64,000 nt of DNA from Bradyrhizobium stylosanthis (GCF_001641335.1 NZ_LVEM01000004.1:748100-812099); one strand, 5' to 3'; counted from the first letter of the stretch, positions 34,185-44,010 are shown. The notes: a model not told the origin generated them from the letters alone. Made by a program: numbers and translations.

Positions 34185-34514
34185 TCAGACCGTGCGGAAA
34201 ATGAGCACGGCCGTGGCCAGCGAAATTCCTGATGCGAGCCACAGGCTCGAAATCTCAAAACCCTCCTCACCGATCGGCAGCGTGGCGATCGCGTCGGTGC
34301 CGGCGAAGGCGATCCATAGCAGGTGGATGACGGCCGCCGTGATCAGGGAAACGAACAGGCGATCGCCCCGCGTCGTCGGAATGCTGAGCACGCCAACGCG
34401 CTCGGCTTCGGGATAGACCGCGGCCAGGTAGGTCATGACCCCGAGGGTGCAGGCGAGCGCCACGAAGAAAATCGCCGTCGGCAGCGTCCAGGCCATCCAT
34501 GCAATAGATTCCAT
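34185..34514 (-). CDS. glpU: Glycerol transporter-associated small membrane protein (DUF2160)
   Basis: A 109-residue protein with three hydrophobic helices (about 4-28, 48-68, 82-102) and the DUF2160 pattern MESIAWMAWTLPTAIFFVAL. In Rhizobium the corresponding gene between glpQ and glpV is called glpU; its exact role is not established. AGGGAGG lies just before ATG 34514, which fixes the start. It starts 10 bp after the glpQ stop. Confidence 0.85.
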   Translation of the reverse strand: MESIAWMAWTLPTAIFFVALACTLGVMTYLAAVYPEAERVGVLSIPTTRGDRLFVSLITAAVIHLLWIAFAGTDAIATLPIGEEGFEISSLWLASGISLATAVLIFRTV

Positions 34515-34524
34515 TGATGCCTCC

Positions 34525-35330
34525 CTAGACGCGACCGAGCGCAAAGCCGCTCGCGATGTAGTTGCGGACGAACCAGATCACGAGAGCGCCCGGAATGATG
34601 GTGAGCACGCCGGCGGCCGCGAGCAAGCCCCAATCCATGCCGGCCGCCGAGACCGTGCGCGTCATGATCGCCGCGATTGGCTTGGCATGAACGGAGGTCA
34701 GCGTGCGCGCGAGCAGCAGCTCGACCCAGGAGAACATGAAGCAGAAGAAGGCGGCGACGCCGATGCCGCTCGCGATCAGCGGCACCAGGATCTTGATGAA
34801 GAAGCGCGGGAAGGAATAGCCGTCGAGGAAAGCGGTCTCGTCGATCTCGCGCGGCACGCCGGAGACGAAACCTTCGAGGATCCACACCGCCAGCGGAACG
34901 TTGAAGATGCAATGCGCGAGCGCGACGGCCCAGGGCGTATCGAACAGCCCGATCGCCGAATAGAGATTGAAGAACGGCAGCGCATAGACCGCGGCCGGCG
35001 CCATGCGGTTGGACAGCAGCCAGAAGAACAGGTGCTTGTCGCCGAGGAAGCGGTAGCGCGAGAAGGCGTAGGCCGCCGGCAACGCCACCGAGATCGAGAT
35101 GATGGTGTTGAGGACGACGTATTCGAGCGAGTTGATGTAGCCGGAATACCAGCTCTCGTCGGTGAAGATACGCTTGTAGTGCTGCAGCGTCGGGGTGTGC
35201 GGCCACAAGGTCATCGTCGAGACGATCTCGGCGTTGGTCTTGAAGCTCATGTTGACGAGCCAGTAGATCGGCAACAGCAGGAAGATCAGGAACAGCCCCA
35301 TGATGAGGCGGCGGCCGGGAATCGAATGCA

Positions 35331-35331
<1 letters not shown>
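34525..35331 (-). CDS. glpQ: Glycerol ABC transporter permease
   Basis: A 268-residue permease of the carbohydrate-uptake (MalG) type with six predicted helices. The EAA loop that docks to the ATPases is DETAFLDGYSFPRFFIKILV near residues 170-189. Its start overlaps the glpP stop in a TGATG arrangement, indicating translational coupling. It forms the channel together with GlpP. Confidence 0.93.
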
Positions 35332-36304
<973 letters not shown>

Positions 36305-36305
<1 letters not shown>

Positions 36306-37390
36306 CAGGCGGCTCCCTCCACCAGAAGGCTGTCGGCATAGACGTGAACATGCGACGGGTCGAACTTCAGCCCGGCCGTGCCGTCGGATGACGTGAAGCC
36401 CGCCGGCGCGCGCGCCGCGAGCTTGGCCTCGCCAAGACGGGTCCGCGCAAAACGGATGCGGCCGAGATCGTCGATACGCTCGATCCTGGCGGTGAGCAGG
36501 CCCGGCCCGGGCGCGACGGCCTCGACGAACTCCGGACGGACGCCGATCTCGATCTTGGCACCGGCCGGAATGCTGTCGTAGCTGCGGTTGAGCGCAATGA
36601 CGTGACCGTCGATCCGCGCCTCGCGCCCCCTCACCTCCGCCGGCAGGATGTTCATGCCGGGTGAGCCGATGAAATATCCAACGAAGGTGTGCGCGGGCTT
36701 GTCGAACAGCTCGGCGGGCGTGCCGCTCTGCACCACGCGGCCGTCATGCATGACGACGACGGTGTCGGCGAAGGTCAGCGCCTCGGTCTGGTCGTGGGTG
36801 ACGTAGATCATCGTGAGGTCGAGCTCGCGATGCAGCGCCTTCAGCTTGGAGCGGAGCTGCCATTTCAGCTCGGGATCGATCACCGTCAGCGGCTCGTCGA
36901 ACAGCACGGCGGCGACGTCATTGCGCACGAGGCCGCGGCCGAGCGAGATCTTCTGCTTGGCGTCGGCCGTGAGGCGCGTTGCCTTGCGGTTCAGATAAGG
37001 CTCGAGGTCGAGCAGGCGGCCGATCTCGGCGACGCGCCTGTCGATATCCGCCTTCGGCACGCCGCGGTTCTTCAGCGGAAAAGCCAGGTTCTGCCCCACC
37101 GTCATGGTGTCGTAGATCACCGGAAACTGGAACACCTGGGCGATGTTGCGCTTCTGGGTTGACAGCGGTGTGATGTCGACGCCGTCGAACAGGATTTTCC
37201 CCCGCGACGGCGTGATGATGCCGGAGATGACGTTGAGCAGCGTGGTCTTGCCGCAGCCGCTCGGGCCGAGCAGCGCATAGGCGCCGCCCTGCCGCCAGGT
37301 CATGGTGACAGGCTTCAGCGCAAAGCTTTCCTGCGGCGCAGCATTGCCGCCGTAGGAATGGGCGAGATCGACGAGGTCAATGCGGGCCAT
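36305..37390 (-). CDS. glpT: Glycerol ABC transporter ATP-binding protein with degenerate signature
   Basis: A 361-residue ABC ATPase of the sugar-importer class with a C-terminal TOBE-type regulatory domain. Walker A GPSGCGKT at 42-49, Walker B AVLFDEP at 161-167 and the switch histidine H199 (YVTHDQTEA) are intact. The signature, normally LSGGQ, reads LTADA at 140-144 followed by KQKISLGRGL. Paired with GlpS, which has the signature but not the histidine, it should supply the catalytic Walker half of the one competent ATP site. Twelve bases separate it from the glpS stop. Confidence 0.93.
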
Positions 37391-37402
37391 GGCGCATCTC
37401 CC

Positions 37403-38479
37403 TCAGGAAGCCGGTGCAGCGACCAGGCGGTCGGCCGCATCGAACACGAAGACATCGTTGGGGTCGAGCACGGCATCGATGGTCTGGCCGGGCTCGAACT
37501 CGTGCACGCCGTGCAGCACCGCAACCCAGTTCGATCCGTCGCGGGTCAAATGCACAAAGCTCTCCGAACCGGTGATCTCGGTCACCGTGACAGTGGCATG
37601 GAAGGCGTGGCGGTTGGCCTCGCCATTGGCGAGCGCAAGCTGATGGGCGCGGAAGCCGACGCGATAGGCGCCGTCGGCCAGCGACGAATAGAGGCCCGAG
37701 GCCGGCGAGGACGTGCCGCCGGCATAGGCGACGTGCCCGTTCTTCTTCTCGATGCCGACGAGATTGAGCGGCGGATCGGAGAAGACCTGCGCGACGCGCA
37801 AGGTCTGCGGCCGGCGGTAGACGTTGGCGGTCTCGCCCATCTGCAGCGCCTGGCCCTCCCACATGCAGACCGTGTTGCCGCCAAGCAGCAGCGCCTCGGT
37901 CGGCTCGGTGGTGGCATAGACGAAGATCGCGCCGGAGGCCTCGAAGATGCGCGGCAGCTCGGCACGCAGCTCCTCGCGCAGCTTGTAGTCGAGATTGGCG
38001 AGCGGCTCGTCGAGCAGCACGAGATCGGCACCCTTGACCAGCGCGCGTGCGATCGCGGTGCGCTGCTGCTGGCCGCCGGAGAGCTGGAGCGGCGTACGCT
38101 TCAGGAACGGCTCGAGCCGCAGCAGCTTTGCCGCTTCCGCCACCCGCGTCTCGATCTCTTCGCGCGGCTTGCCCTGCACGCGCAGGGGCGAGGCGATGTT
38201 CTCGTAGACCGTCAGCGAAGGGTAGTTGATGAACTGCTGATAGACCATGGCGACCGAACGCTGGCGCACGTCGGCACCGGTGACGTCCTTGCCATTGACC
38301 AGGACCTTGCCCGTGGTCGGCTTGTCGAGACCGGCGAGCAGCCGCATGATCGAGGTCTTACCCGACAGCGTCGGCCCGAGCAGCACGTTGAGCGTGCCGC
38401 TCTCGAGCGTCAGCGAGACGTCGCGGATGTGCGCGACACCCTCGACGGTCCGGGTCACGTGATCGAGTGTCACGCTCAT
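37403..38479 (-). CDS. glpS: Glycerol ABC transporter ATP-binding protein lacking switch histidine
   Basis: A 358-residue ABC ATPase of the sugar-importer class. Walker A GPTLSGKT at 35-42, signature LSGGQ at 133-137 and Walker B VLLDEP at 154-159 are present, but the switch histidine is T191 (VYATTEPTEA where YVTHDQTEA is expected). The C-terminus is a regulatory TOBE-like region. It overlaps glpD by 4 bp (ATGA). I start at ATG 38479; the open frame upstream lies within glpD. Confidence 0.92.
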   Translation of the reverse strand: MSVTLDHVTRTVEGVAHIRDVSLTLESGTLNVLLGPTLSGKTSIMRLLAGLDKPTTGKVLVNGKDVTGADVRQRSVAMVYQQFINYPSLTVYENIASPLRVQGKPREEIETRVAEAAKLLRLEPFLKRTPLQLSGGQQQRTAIARALVKGADLVLLDEPLANLDYKLREELRAELPRIFEASGAIFVYATTEPTEALLLGGNTVCMWEGQALQMGETANVYRRPQTLRVAQVFSDPPLNLVGIEKKNGHVAYAGGTSSPASGLYSSLADGAYRVGFRAHQLALANGEANRHAFHATVTVTEITGSESFVHLTRDGSNWVAVLHGVHEFEPGQTIDAVLDPNDVFVFDAADRLVAAPAS

Positions 38480-40026
38480 GAGCGTCCTCCTGCTTCCAGC
38501 AGGGGAGTTTGCGGCACGGCGTGGGTCCTGATCCAGTCGTCCAGGGCAGCGATCTCGTCGGCAGATAGTCGCAGGCCGAGCTTGGAACGGCGCCAGACGA
38601 CGTCCTCCGCGGTGACGGCCCATTCATTGGCCATGAGGTAGCGGACCTCGCGTTCGGTCAGCGTCGCGCCGAAGGCCTGGCCGAGATCGGCGGCCGATTT
38701 GGCATCGCCGAGCAGCTTGATGGCGCGGGTGCCGTAGGCACGCGCCAGGCGCCGCGCGTGCTCATGACTGAGGAAAGGATAGCCGCGCTGGAGCTCGGCG
38801 ATCAGGCCGTCGATATCGGACACATTCATGTCGCCGCCCGGCAGCGGCCATTTGCCGGTCCAGCCCTCGCGCGCCTTCGCACTGCGAAGATAGGGCGCGA
38901 GCCGCTCCAGCGCCTCCTCGGCGAGGCGGCGATAGGTCGTGATCTTGCCGCCATAGATCGACAGCAGCGGCACCCCGCCGGGCGTGTCGAGCTCGAACAC
39001 GTAGTCGCGCGTCGCGGCCTTGGCCTCGCTGGCGCCGTCGTCATAGAGCGGCCGCACGCCGGAATAGGTCCAGACCACGTCCTCCGGGGTCACCGGCTTG
39101 GCCAGATATTCGCTCGCCGCGGTGCAGAGATACTGGATCTCCTCGGCCGTCGCCTTCACCTTGGCGGGGTCGCCGTCATAGTCGCGGTCGGTGGTGCCGA
39201 TCAGCGTGAAATCGTCCTGGTACGGGATCACGAAAATGATGCGGCCGTCCGCGTTCTGGAACATGTAGGCACGGTCGTGATCGTAGAGTTTCCTGACCAC
39301 GATGTGCGAGCCCTGCACCAGGCGCACCTTGGCTTTCGCATTGACGCCGGCACCGCGGCCGAGCACGTCCTCGACCCACGGGCCGCCGGCGTTGACCAAG
39401 GCCTTCGCCTTGATCGAGGAACGCTCGCCGGTCAGCGTGTTGACCATGCTGACGGTCCAGACGCCGTCGGATTGCTTGATGTCCGTCGCGCGGGTGCGGG
39501 TGCGGATCTCGGCGCCCTTGTCGGCGGCATCGCGCGCGTTGAGCACGACGAGACGGGCATCGTCGACGAAGCAGTCGGAATATTCGAATGCGCGGCTGTA
39601 GCGATTCGGGATCAGCGGCTTGCCGACCTCGTCCCGCTTGAGATCGACCGAGCGCGTCGCGGGCAAGAGATGGCGGCCGCCGATGTGGTCATAGAGGAAG
39701 AGGCCGAGGCGCAGCAGCCAGGCCGGGCGAAGGCCGGCGTGATGCGGCAGAACGAAACGCAGCGGGCGGATGATGTGGGGCGCGATGCCCCAGAGAATCT
39801 CGCGCTCGATCAGCGCCTCGCGGACCAGGCGAAACTCGTAATATTCGAGGTAGCGCAGGCCGCCATGCACCAGCTTGGTCGACCAGGACGACGTCCCGCT
39901 CGCCAGATCGTTCATTTCACACAGGAAAACCGTGTTGCCGCGGCCCACCGCATCGCGCGCGATGCCGCAGCCGTTAACACCGCCTCCAATGATGGCGAGA
40001 TCGAAAATACGCTCCAACAGACGCAT
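38476..40026 (-). CDS. glpD: Glycerol-3-phosphate dehydrogenase (FAD)
   Basis: A 516-residue aerobic glycerol-3-phosphate dehydrogenase, oxidising glycerol 3-phosphate to dihydroxyacetone phosphate with quinone as acceptor. The FAD motif IIGGGVNGCGIARDAVGRG is at 13-31, followed by SSWSTKLVHGGLRYLEYYEF near 47-66, and GTTDRDYDGDP and YGGKITTYRRLAEEAL later. It begins the glp operon; no glycerol kinase gene is in the window. ATG 40026 is preceded by a GGGGG tract and a hairpin leader (40036-40057). Confidence 0.96.
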   Translation of the reverse strand: MRLLERIFDLAIIGGGVNGCGIARDAVGRGNTVFLCEMNDLASGTSSWSTKLVHGGLRYLEYYEFRLVREALIEREILWGIAPHIIRPLRFVLPHHAGLRPAWLLRLGLFLYDHIGGRHLLPATRSVDLKRDEVGKPLIPNRYSRAFEYSDCFVDDARLVVLNARDAADKGAEIRTRTRATDIKQSDGVWTVSMVNTLTGERSSIKAKALVNAGGPWVEDVLGRGAGVNAKAKVRLVQGSHIVVRKLYDHDRAYMFQNADGRIIFVIPYQDDFTLIGTTDRDYDGDPAKVKATAEEIQYLCTAASEYLAKPVTPEDVVWTYSGVRPLYDDGASEAKAATRDYVFELDTPGGVPLLSIYGGKITTYRRLAEEALERLAPYLRSAKAREGWTGKWPLPGGDMNVSDIDGLIAELQRGYPFLSHEHARRLARAYGTRAIKLLGDAKSAADLGQAFGATLTEREVRYLMANEWAVTAEDVVWRRSKLGLRLSADEIAALDDWIRTHAVPQTPLLEAGGRS

Positions 40027-40035
40027 CCCCCGGCG

Positions 40036-40057
40036 ACCGCTCGTTCCTTCGAGCGGT
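40036..40057 (-). promoter_or_regulatory. Leader hairpin in the glpD 5-prime region
   Basis: A perfect 8-bp stem, ACCGCTCG / CGAGCGGT, with loop AAGGAA on the minus strand, ends 9 bp before the glpD start. It would sit in the mRNA leader close to the ribosome-binding region. It has no T-run, so it is not a terminator. Confidence 0.6.
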
Positions 40058-40060
40058 TAC

Positions 40061-40129
40061 TTTCGTTTTTGATTAGATCACACCGAAAAACGAAAGCAAG
40101 ATGAAAGAGAGGCGAAAGCAAGTGAAAGC
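40061..40129 (-). promoter_or_regulatory. glpD promoter with array of CTTTCR repeats (DeoR/GlpR-type operators)
   Basis: On the minus strand four CTTTCG/CTTTCA hexamers start at positions 40128, 40118, 40107 and 40096, spaced 10, 11 and 11 bp, one helical turn each. A further TTTTTCGG follows and an inverted CGAAAG lies at 40066-40061. A -10-like TCTAAT is at 40078-40073 on that strand, 16 bp after TTGCTT. DeoR-family repressors often bind such TTTCG repeats, and the GlpR-like gene is upstream. Confidence 0.6.
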
Positions 40130-40237
40130 GGAACTTTTTCAACGTCAATTCGGCGGGAAAATCGGCAGAATACCGGGCGAATTCGAAGGCAGATGAGCCG
40201 ATTGAGCAGCACGACCCGCGGCATAGGCTGTCAGACC

Positions 40238-40266
40238 TTGAATGTAGCAACATATCTACATATAGT
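40238..40266 (+). promoter_or_regulatory. Sigma-70-type promoter of the toxin-antitoxin pair with dyad in spacer
   Basis: TTGAAT at 40238-40243, 17 bp, TATAGT at 40261-40266. An inverted repeat TGTAG-N8-CTACA at 40243-40260 fills the spacer, the usual position for autorepression by an antitoxin. The implied transcript start near 40273 lies downstream of an in-frame ATG at 40269, so the antitoxin must begin at 40308. Confidence 0.7.
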
Positions 40267-40307
40267 TTTTGACCGTACGGGATTGCTACGGCGAGGACGC
40301 GCTGACG

Positions 40308-40559
40308 ATGGTGACCACCCTGACCAGCCGGGAATTCAACCAGGATACGAGCGGCGCCAAGAAGGCGGCGTCGCAGGGCCCCGTCTTCATTACGGATCGC
40401 GGCCGTCCGGCCCATGTCCTGCTGACGATCGAGGACTATCTGCGCCTGAGCGGTGGACACATGAGCCTAGCCGAAGCTCTGGCGCAAACGAACGCGGACT
40501 TTGATTTCGATCCGCCTCGAATCGATGGCGGCATCTCCAGGCCCGCCGATCTCGACTGA
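40308..40559 (+). CDS. Phd/YefM-family antitoxin
   Basis: An 83-residue antitoxin. The DNA-binding N-terminal half reads VTTLTSREFNQDTSGAKKAA with FITDRGRPAHVLLTIEDYLR, the Phd/YefM pattern. The polar C-terminal tail (ALAQTNADFDFDPPRIDGGI) should neutralise the toxin. Its TGA overlaps the ATG of the toxin (TGATG). Start 40308 is chosen from the promoter position. The pair sits on the opposite strand between glpR and glpD. Confidence 0.9.
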   Translation: MVTTLTSREFNQDTSGAKKAASQGPVFITDRGRPAHVLLTIEDYLRLSGGHMSLAEALAQTNADFDFDPPRIDGGISRPADLD

Positions 40560-40975
40560 TGTTCCTGCTGGACACCAATGTCATTTCCGAACTGAGGCGA
40601 CCGGACAAGGCTGATCACAATGTGCTCGCCTGGGCCAATGCCGTGCCTGTGGCGAATTTTTTCATGTCCGTCATCTCGATTCTTGAAATTGAACTTGGCG
40701 CGCGCCTGATCGAGCGCAAAGACGCGGTGCAAGGTGCCGTCCTGCGCGCCTGGATCAACGATCACATTCTGCCCCGCTTCGACGGGCGAATCCTGGCGAT
40801 CGATACGGCCGTGGCGCAGCGCTGTGCCCAACTCCACGTACCCGACCCGCGGGCTGAACGCGACGCACTCATTGCAGCAACCGCGCTTGTCCACGGCTTG
40901 ACTGTCGTGACGCGCAATGTCGGGGATTTCGAACCAACGGGCGTGACGTTGCTCAACCCGTGGGGGCGTAGCTGA
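40559..40975 (+). CDS. PIN-domain toxin (VapC/FitB-like)
   Basis: A 138-residue PIN-domain ribonuclease. The acidic catalytic set is visible: D5 in LLDTNVISE, E43 in ILEIELGARL, D98-like acidic residues around RAERDALIAATA, and DFEP near the end (VGDFEPTGV), with TRNVGDF as typical for VapC. It should cleave RNA when free of its antitoxin. The stop is 3 bp from the end of the convergent DeoR-type gene. Confidence 0.92.
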   Translation: MFLLDTNVISELRRPDKADHNVLAWANAVPVANFFMSVISILEIELGARLIERKDAVQGAVLRAWINDHILPRFDGRILAIDTAVAQRCAQLHVPDPRAERDALIAATALVHGLTVVTRNVGDFEPTGVTLLNPWGRS

Positions 40976-40978
40976 GCC

Positions 40979-41824
40979 TTAGCGCAGCCGCACCACCGGT
41001 GCGGCCTCGGGCGCGGCGTCCTGGACATCGGCGGGCGCATCATCGATGTCCGCGCCCTTCGGCATCGCTTCCACCACCTCGATGCCCTTGCTGTGACAGA
41101 TGGTGGCGAGGCGCTCGGGCAGCTCCTGGTCCGTCACGAATGTCTGGATCTGGGTGATGTGAGCGATACGCACCGGCGCGCTGCGGCGGAGTTTTGTGGA
41201 ATCGGCGACCAGCATGACGCTGCGGGCATTGGCGATGATGGCCTGCGCCACCTGCACCTCGCGATAGTCGAAGTCGAGCAAAGCGCCCTCTTCATCAATC
41301 GCGGACGCACCGATGATGGCGTAGTCGACCTTGAACTGGCCGATGAGTTGCGTTGCGGTCGAGCCGACCACGGCGCCGTCGGCGCGCCGCACCGTGCCGC
41401 CGGCGACAACCACCTCGATGCGGGGATGGCGGTACAGCAGCATCGCGACGTTGAGGTTGTTGGTGATGACGAGCAGATCCTCGTGCGAGGTCAGCGCGCT
41501 CGCGACCTCCTCGGTCGTGGTGCCGATGTTGATGAAGAGCGAGCAGCCGTTCGGGATCAGCGAGGCGGCGGCAGCGCCGATCGCCTTCTTCTCGTCGGCG
41601 GCGACGAAGCGGCGTGCCTCATAGGCGAGGTTTTCCACGCCCGAAGCGATGATGGCGCCGCCATGGATGCGGGTCAGCGATCTCCGTTCGCAGAGATCGT
41701 TGAGATCCTTGCGGATGGTCTGCGCCGAGACCTCGAACCGGCGCGCGAGCTCCTCGACCATGACGCGGCCGGAGGCGCGCGCGATATTGAGGATTTCGGC
41801 TTGGCGATGGGTCAATCCGGTCAC
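40979..41824 (-). CDS. glpR: DeoR/GlpR-family transcriptional regulator
   Basis: A 281-residue regulator. The N-terminal winged helix (THRQAEILNIARASGRVMVE, VSAQTIRKDLNDLCERRSLT, RIHGGA) matches DeoR; the sugar-phosphate sensing domain has INIGTTTEEVASAL and LVADSTKLRRSAPVRI. It begins with GTG. In rhizobia a DeoR-type gene upstream of glpD regulates glycerol use, and the CTTTCR array before glpD fits. Here a toxin-antitoxin pair lies between. The C-terminal tail (GADIDDAPADVQDAAPEAAP) is an acidic extension. The glpR name rests on position. Confidence 0.85.
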   Translation of the reverse strand: MTGLTHRQAEILNIARASGRVMVEELARRFEVSAQTIRKDLNDLCERRSLTRIHGGAIIASGVENLAYEARRFVAADEKKAIGAAAASLIPNGCSLFINIGTTTEEVASALTSHEDLLVITNNLNVAMLLYRHPRIEVVVAGGTVRRADGAVVGSTATQLIGQFKVDYAIIGASAIDEEGALLDFDYREVQVAQAIIANARSVMLVADSTKLRRSAPVRIAHITQIQTFVTDQELPERLATICHSKGIEVVEAMPKGADIDDAPADVQDAAPEAAPVVRLR

Positions 41825-41926
41825 GGCAACGGCCTCAAGTCAGGATGATGCATGGTGCGGCGGATCGCGGCTTCGGTCAATGCGCGCGCCGATCACGGTT
41901 AACGACAGCGCTCACCACGCCGTTTC

Positions 41927-42613
41927 TTACCAAGTCATGGCGCGCGCCAGATGCGCGAGCAGCTGCGGATCGTCGAAGGCGCTGGCGGAGGCGACCGCGC
42001 CTGACGCAACCAGGTCAGCATGGCTGAGGCTGGTGCGGATGCCGATGGTCGGAATGCCGGCCGCCGTGGCGGATTGCACGCCGGTGCGGGAATCCTCGAA
42101 GGCGACCGAGGTCTCCGGCCGCGCACCGACGAAACGCAGCCCCTCCTGATAGGGCAGCGGATGCGGCTTGCCGTGCGGCAGCTCGGCGCCGATCACGAGC
42201 GCCTTGAAACGGTGGGTGATGCCGAGGCCGGACAGCAGCAGCTCGGCGTTGAGACGCGGCGCGTTGGTGACAGCGACCATGGGAATGCCGGCGCCGTCGG
42301 CCCGGTCGAGCAGCGCCATCAGGCCCGGCAGCGGGGCGATCTGCCCGGCCACCAGCGCGCGGAAGACCTCCTCCTTCTCATCGAGGATCAGGGCGCGCCG
42401 TTCCGGCGCCTCGTGAGGCAGAAAGCGCTCGCCGATCGCGACATTGGCGAAGCCTTGCAGCTCCCTGGAGAAGCGCGCGTGGTCGAAGACATGGCCGTGC
42501 GGGCCGAGCACCTGGTTGAATGCCTTCAGGTGCAACGGGTCAGTGTCGGCAAGCGTACCGTCGATGTCGAACAGCAACGCCCTGCCCGTCGCATCCTGTT
42601 TTGCCTCGATCAT
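41927..42613 (-). CDS. HAD-superfamily phosphatase
   Basis: A 228-residue HAD hydrolase. Motif I LLFDIDGTLADTDPLHL carries the nucleophile and acid aspartates; MVAVTNAPR is motif II; KPHPLPYQEGL motif III; and SVAFEDSRTGVQSA motif IV. The cap is helical, as in phosphoglycolate/beta-phosphoglucomutase-like enzymes. It lies 102 bp upstream of glpR on the same strand and could share its transcript, so a sugar- or glycerol-phosphate substrate is possible but unproven. Confidence 0.9.
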   Translation of the reverse strand: MIEAKQDATGRALLFDIDGTLADTDPLHLKAFNQVLGPHGHVFDHARFSRELQGFANVAIGERFLPHEAPERRALILDEKEEVFRALVAGQIAPLPGLMALLDRADGAGIPMVAVTNAPRLNAELLLSGLGITHRFKALVIGAELPHGKPHPLPYQEGLRFVGARPETSVAFEDSRTGVQSATAAGIPTIGIRTSLSHADLVASGAVASASAFDDPQLLAHLARAMTW

Positions 42614-42768
42614 TTCCGTACTTTCCCAAATGCGCGACGCATCGATGCGCGAGACGTATCAATACGGCCTCGATCGCGCAATGACGCATCCACATGACCC
42701 CAATGCGACACTCGACAAAGTCGCGCGCGACTGCAACACTTGGGTCAAGATCAAAAAGGAGGAAACGA

Positions 42769-43221
42769 ATGACGATCAACCGACGCGATCTGGCTCTCTC
42801 GACTCTAGCCCTCTCGGCGCTCGCACTCACGACACCAGTGCTGGCGGCCTCGGCCGAGGAAGAGGCCGTGGCGAAGAAGGTCGAGGCCTTCCGCCTCGCC
42901 CAGATCGCGGCCGACCCGAAGGCGCTCGGCGCGCTGTGCTGGGACGATCTCAGCTACAGCCATTCCAGCGGCAAGGTCGAGGACAAGGCAACCTTCATCA
43001 CCAACGCCACCGACGGCAAATCGAAGTTCCTGTCGATCGAATACAAGGACCCGACCATCAAGGTCGTGGGTCCCACCGCGATCGTCCGCTTCCACTGGCT
43101 GGGCGAGCAGGAAATGGCGGCCGATGGGAAAAAAGTATCGACCAACCTTCACATCCTGATGAACTGGCAGAAGCAGGGCGACGAGTGGAAGCTGTTGTCG
43201 CGTGCCGCGACGAAATTGTGA
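42769..43221 (+). CDS. NTF2-like (nuclear transport factor 2) protein with Tat-like signal
   Basis: A 150-residue protein, one of a tandem pair. The N-terminus TINRRDLALSTLALSALALT has a twin arginine before the hydrophobic core and a cleavage site after LA (VLAAS), so export by Tat is likely. The NTF2/SnoaL-like fold follows: VEAFRLAQIAADPKALGALC, DDLSYSHSSGKVEDKA, IVRFHWLGEQ and LHILMNWQKQGDEWKLLSRA. AAGGAGG lies 8 bp before ATG 42769. Substrate unknown. Divergent from the HAD gene. Confidence 0.85.
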   Translation: MTINRRDLALSTLALSALALTTPVLAASAEEEAVAKKVEAFRLAQIAADPKALGALCWDDLSYSHSSGKVEDKATFITNATDGKSKFLSIEYKDPTIKVVGPTAIVRFHWLGEQEMAADGKKVSTNLHILMNWQKQGDEWKLLSRAATKL

Positions 43222-43325
43222 TGTGACTATTCACCCTCTCCCGTCATGTCCGCCGAAGCCTGGGCGAAGGCGGATGAGGGAGAGGGTGGCATAGGCGGCT
43301 TCGGCCGCCATTCTTAAGAACGCCG

Positions 43326-43445
43326 AAGCTTTGCTTCGGCGTTTGCTTAGGAACGACCGCCCGAGGCGGCCGATATCACCTTCTCCCACAAGGGGGAGAA
43401 GGAAAGCGCAGCGGCATCAAGGGCGGCAAAAAATTCCGACCACGC
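43326..43445. repeat. Direct repeat copy A of the NTF2-gene tandem duplication
   Basis: A 120-bp segment (AAGCTTTGCTTCGGCGTT ... CACCTTCTCCCACAAGGGG ... TTCCGACCACGC) that recurs at 44011-44130 with an estimated 75-80% identity. It follows the first NTF2-like gene as copy B follows the second, marking the repeated unit as gene plus downstream DNA. Confidence 0.8.
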
Positions 43446-43486
43446 GCGGTGCAACAGCGGGCGCAAAATCAAGAACGGAGAATACG

Positions 43487-43879
43487 ATGACATCAAATCG
43501 CGATCATACTGCCGCGGCGGACCACGAGGCGGTGGCAAGGAACGTCGAGGCATTTCGCCTCGCCCAGATCGCAGCCGATCCGAAGGCGCTCACCGCGTTG
43601 TGCGCTGATGATCTGAGCTACAGCCACTCCAACGGCTTCCTGGAGGACAAGGCGGCCTTCGTCGCCAACGCCACCGACGGCAAGACGGAGTTCCTGTCGA
43701 TCACGTACAAGGACCCGACCATCAAGATCGTCGGCCCCGCCGCGATCGTGCGCTTCCACTGGCAGGCCGAGATGATGACCGGCGGACAGAAAGTGGCAAA
43801 CAGCCTTCACATCCTGATGAACTGGCTAAAGCAGGGCGACGAATGGAAGCTGCTGTCGCGCTCCGCGACGAAGCTGTGA
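43487..43879 (+). CDS. NTF2-like protein, second copy without signal peptide
   Basis: A 130-residue paralogue of the preceding gene, roughly three-quarters identical over residues 10-130 (VEAFRLAQIAADPKAL, DDLSYSHSNGFLEDKA, IVRFHWQAEM, LHILMNWLKQGDEWKLLSRS). The N-terminus is a short polar stretch (MTSNRDHTAAADHEAVARNV) with no signal, so it should be cytosolic. GAACGGAG sits before ATG 43487. This copy therefore works in a different compartment from the first. Confidence 0.85.
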   Translation: MTSNRDHTAAADHEAVARNVEAFRLAQIAADPKALTALCADDLSYSHSNGFLEDKAAFVANATDGKTEFLSITYKDPTIKIVGPAAIVRFHWQAEMMTGGQKVANSLHILMNWLKQGDEWKLLSRSATKL

Positions 43880-44010
43880 TGGTGCGCTTCCCCTCTCCCC
43901 TTGTGGGAGAGGGGTGGCTCACCTCGATAGTGGCGAGACGGATGAGGGGTATCTATCCTCACGAACGATCGTGCGAATTGGAAAGATACCCTCATCCGGC
44001 GCCATAGCCC

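Noticed and set aside
40269-40307. Upstream ATG for the antitoxin at 40269
   Set aside because: It would lie before the implied transcript start of the TTGAAT/TATAGT promoter.
42638-42649. Palindrome CGCATCGATGCG between the HAD and NTF2-like genes considered as an operator
   Set aside because: Short and GC-rich; it contains the common CATCGATG type of sequence expected by chance in this GC-rich DNA, and nothing else supports it.
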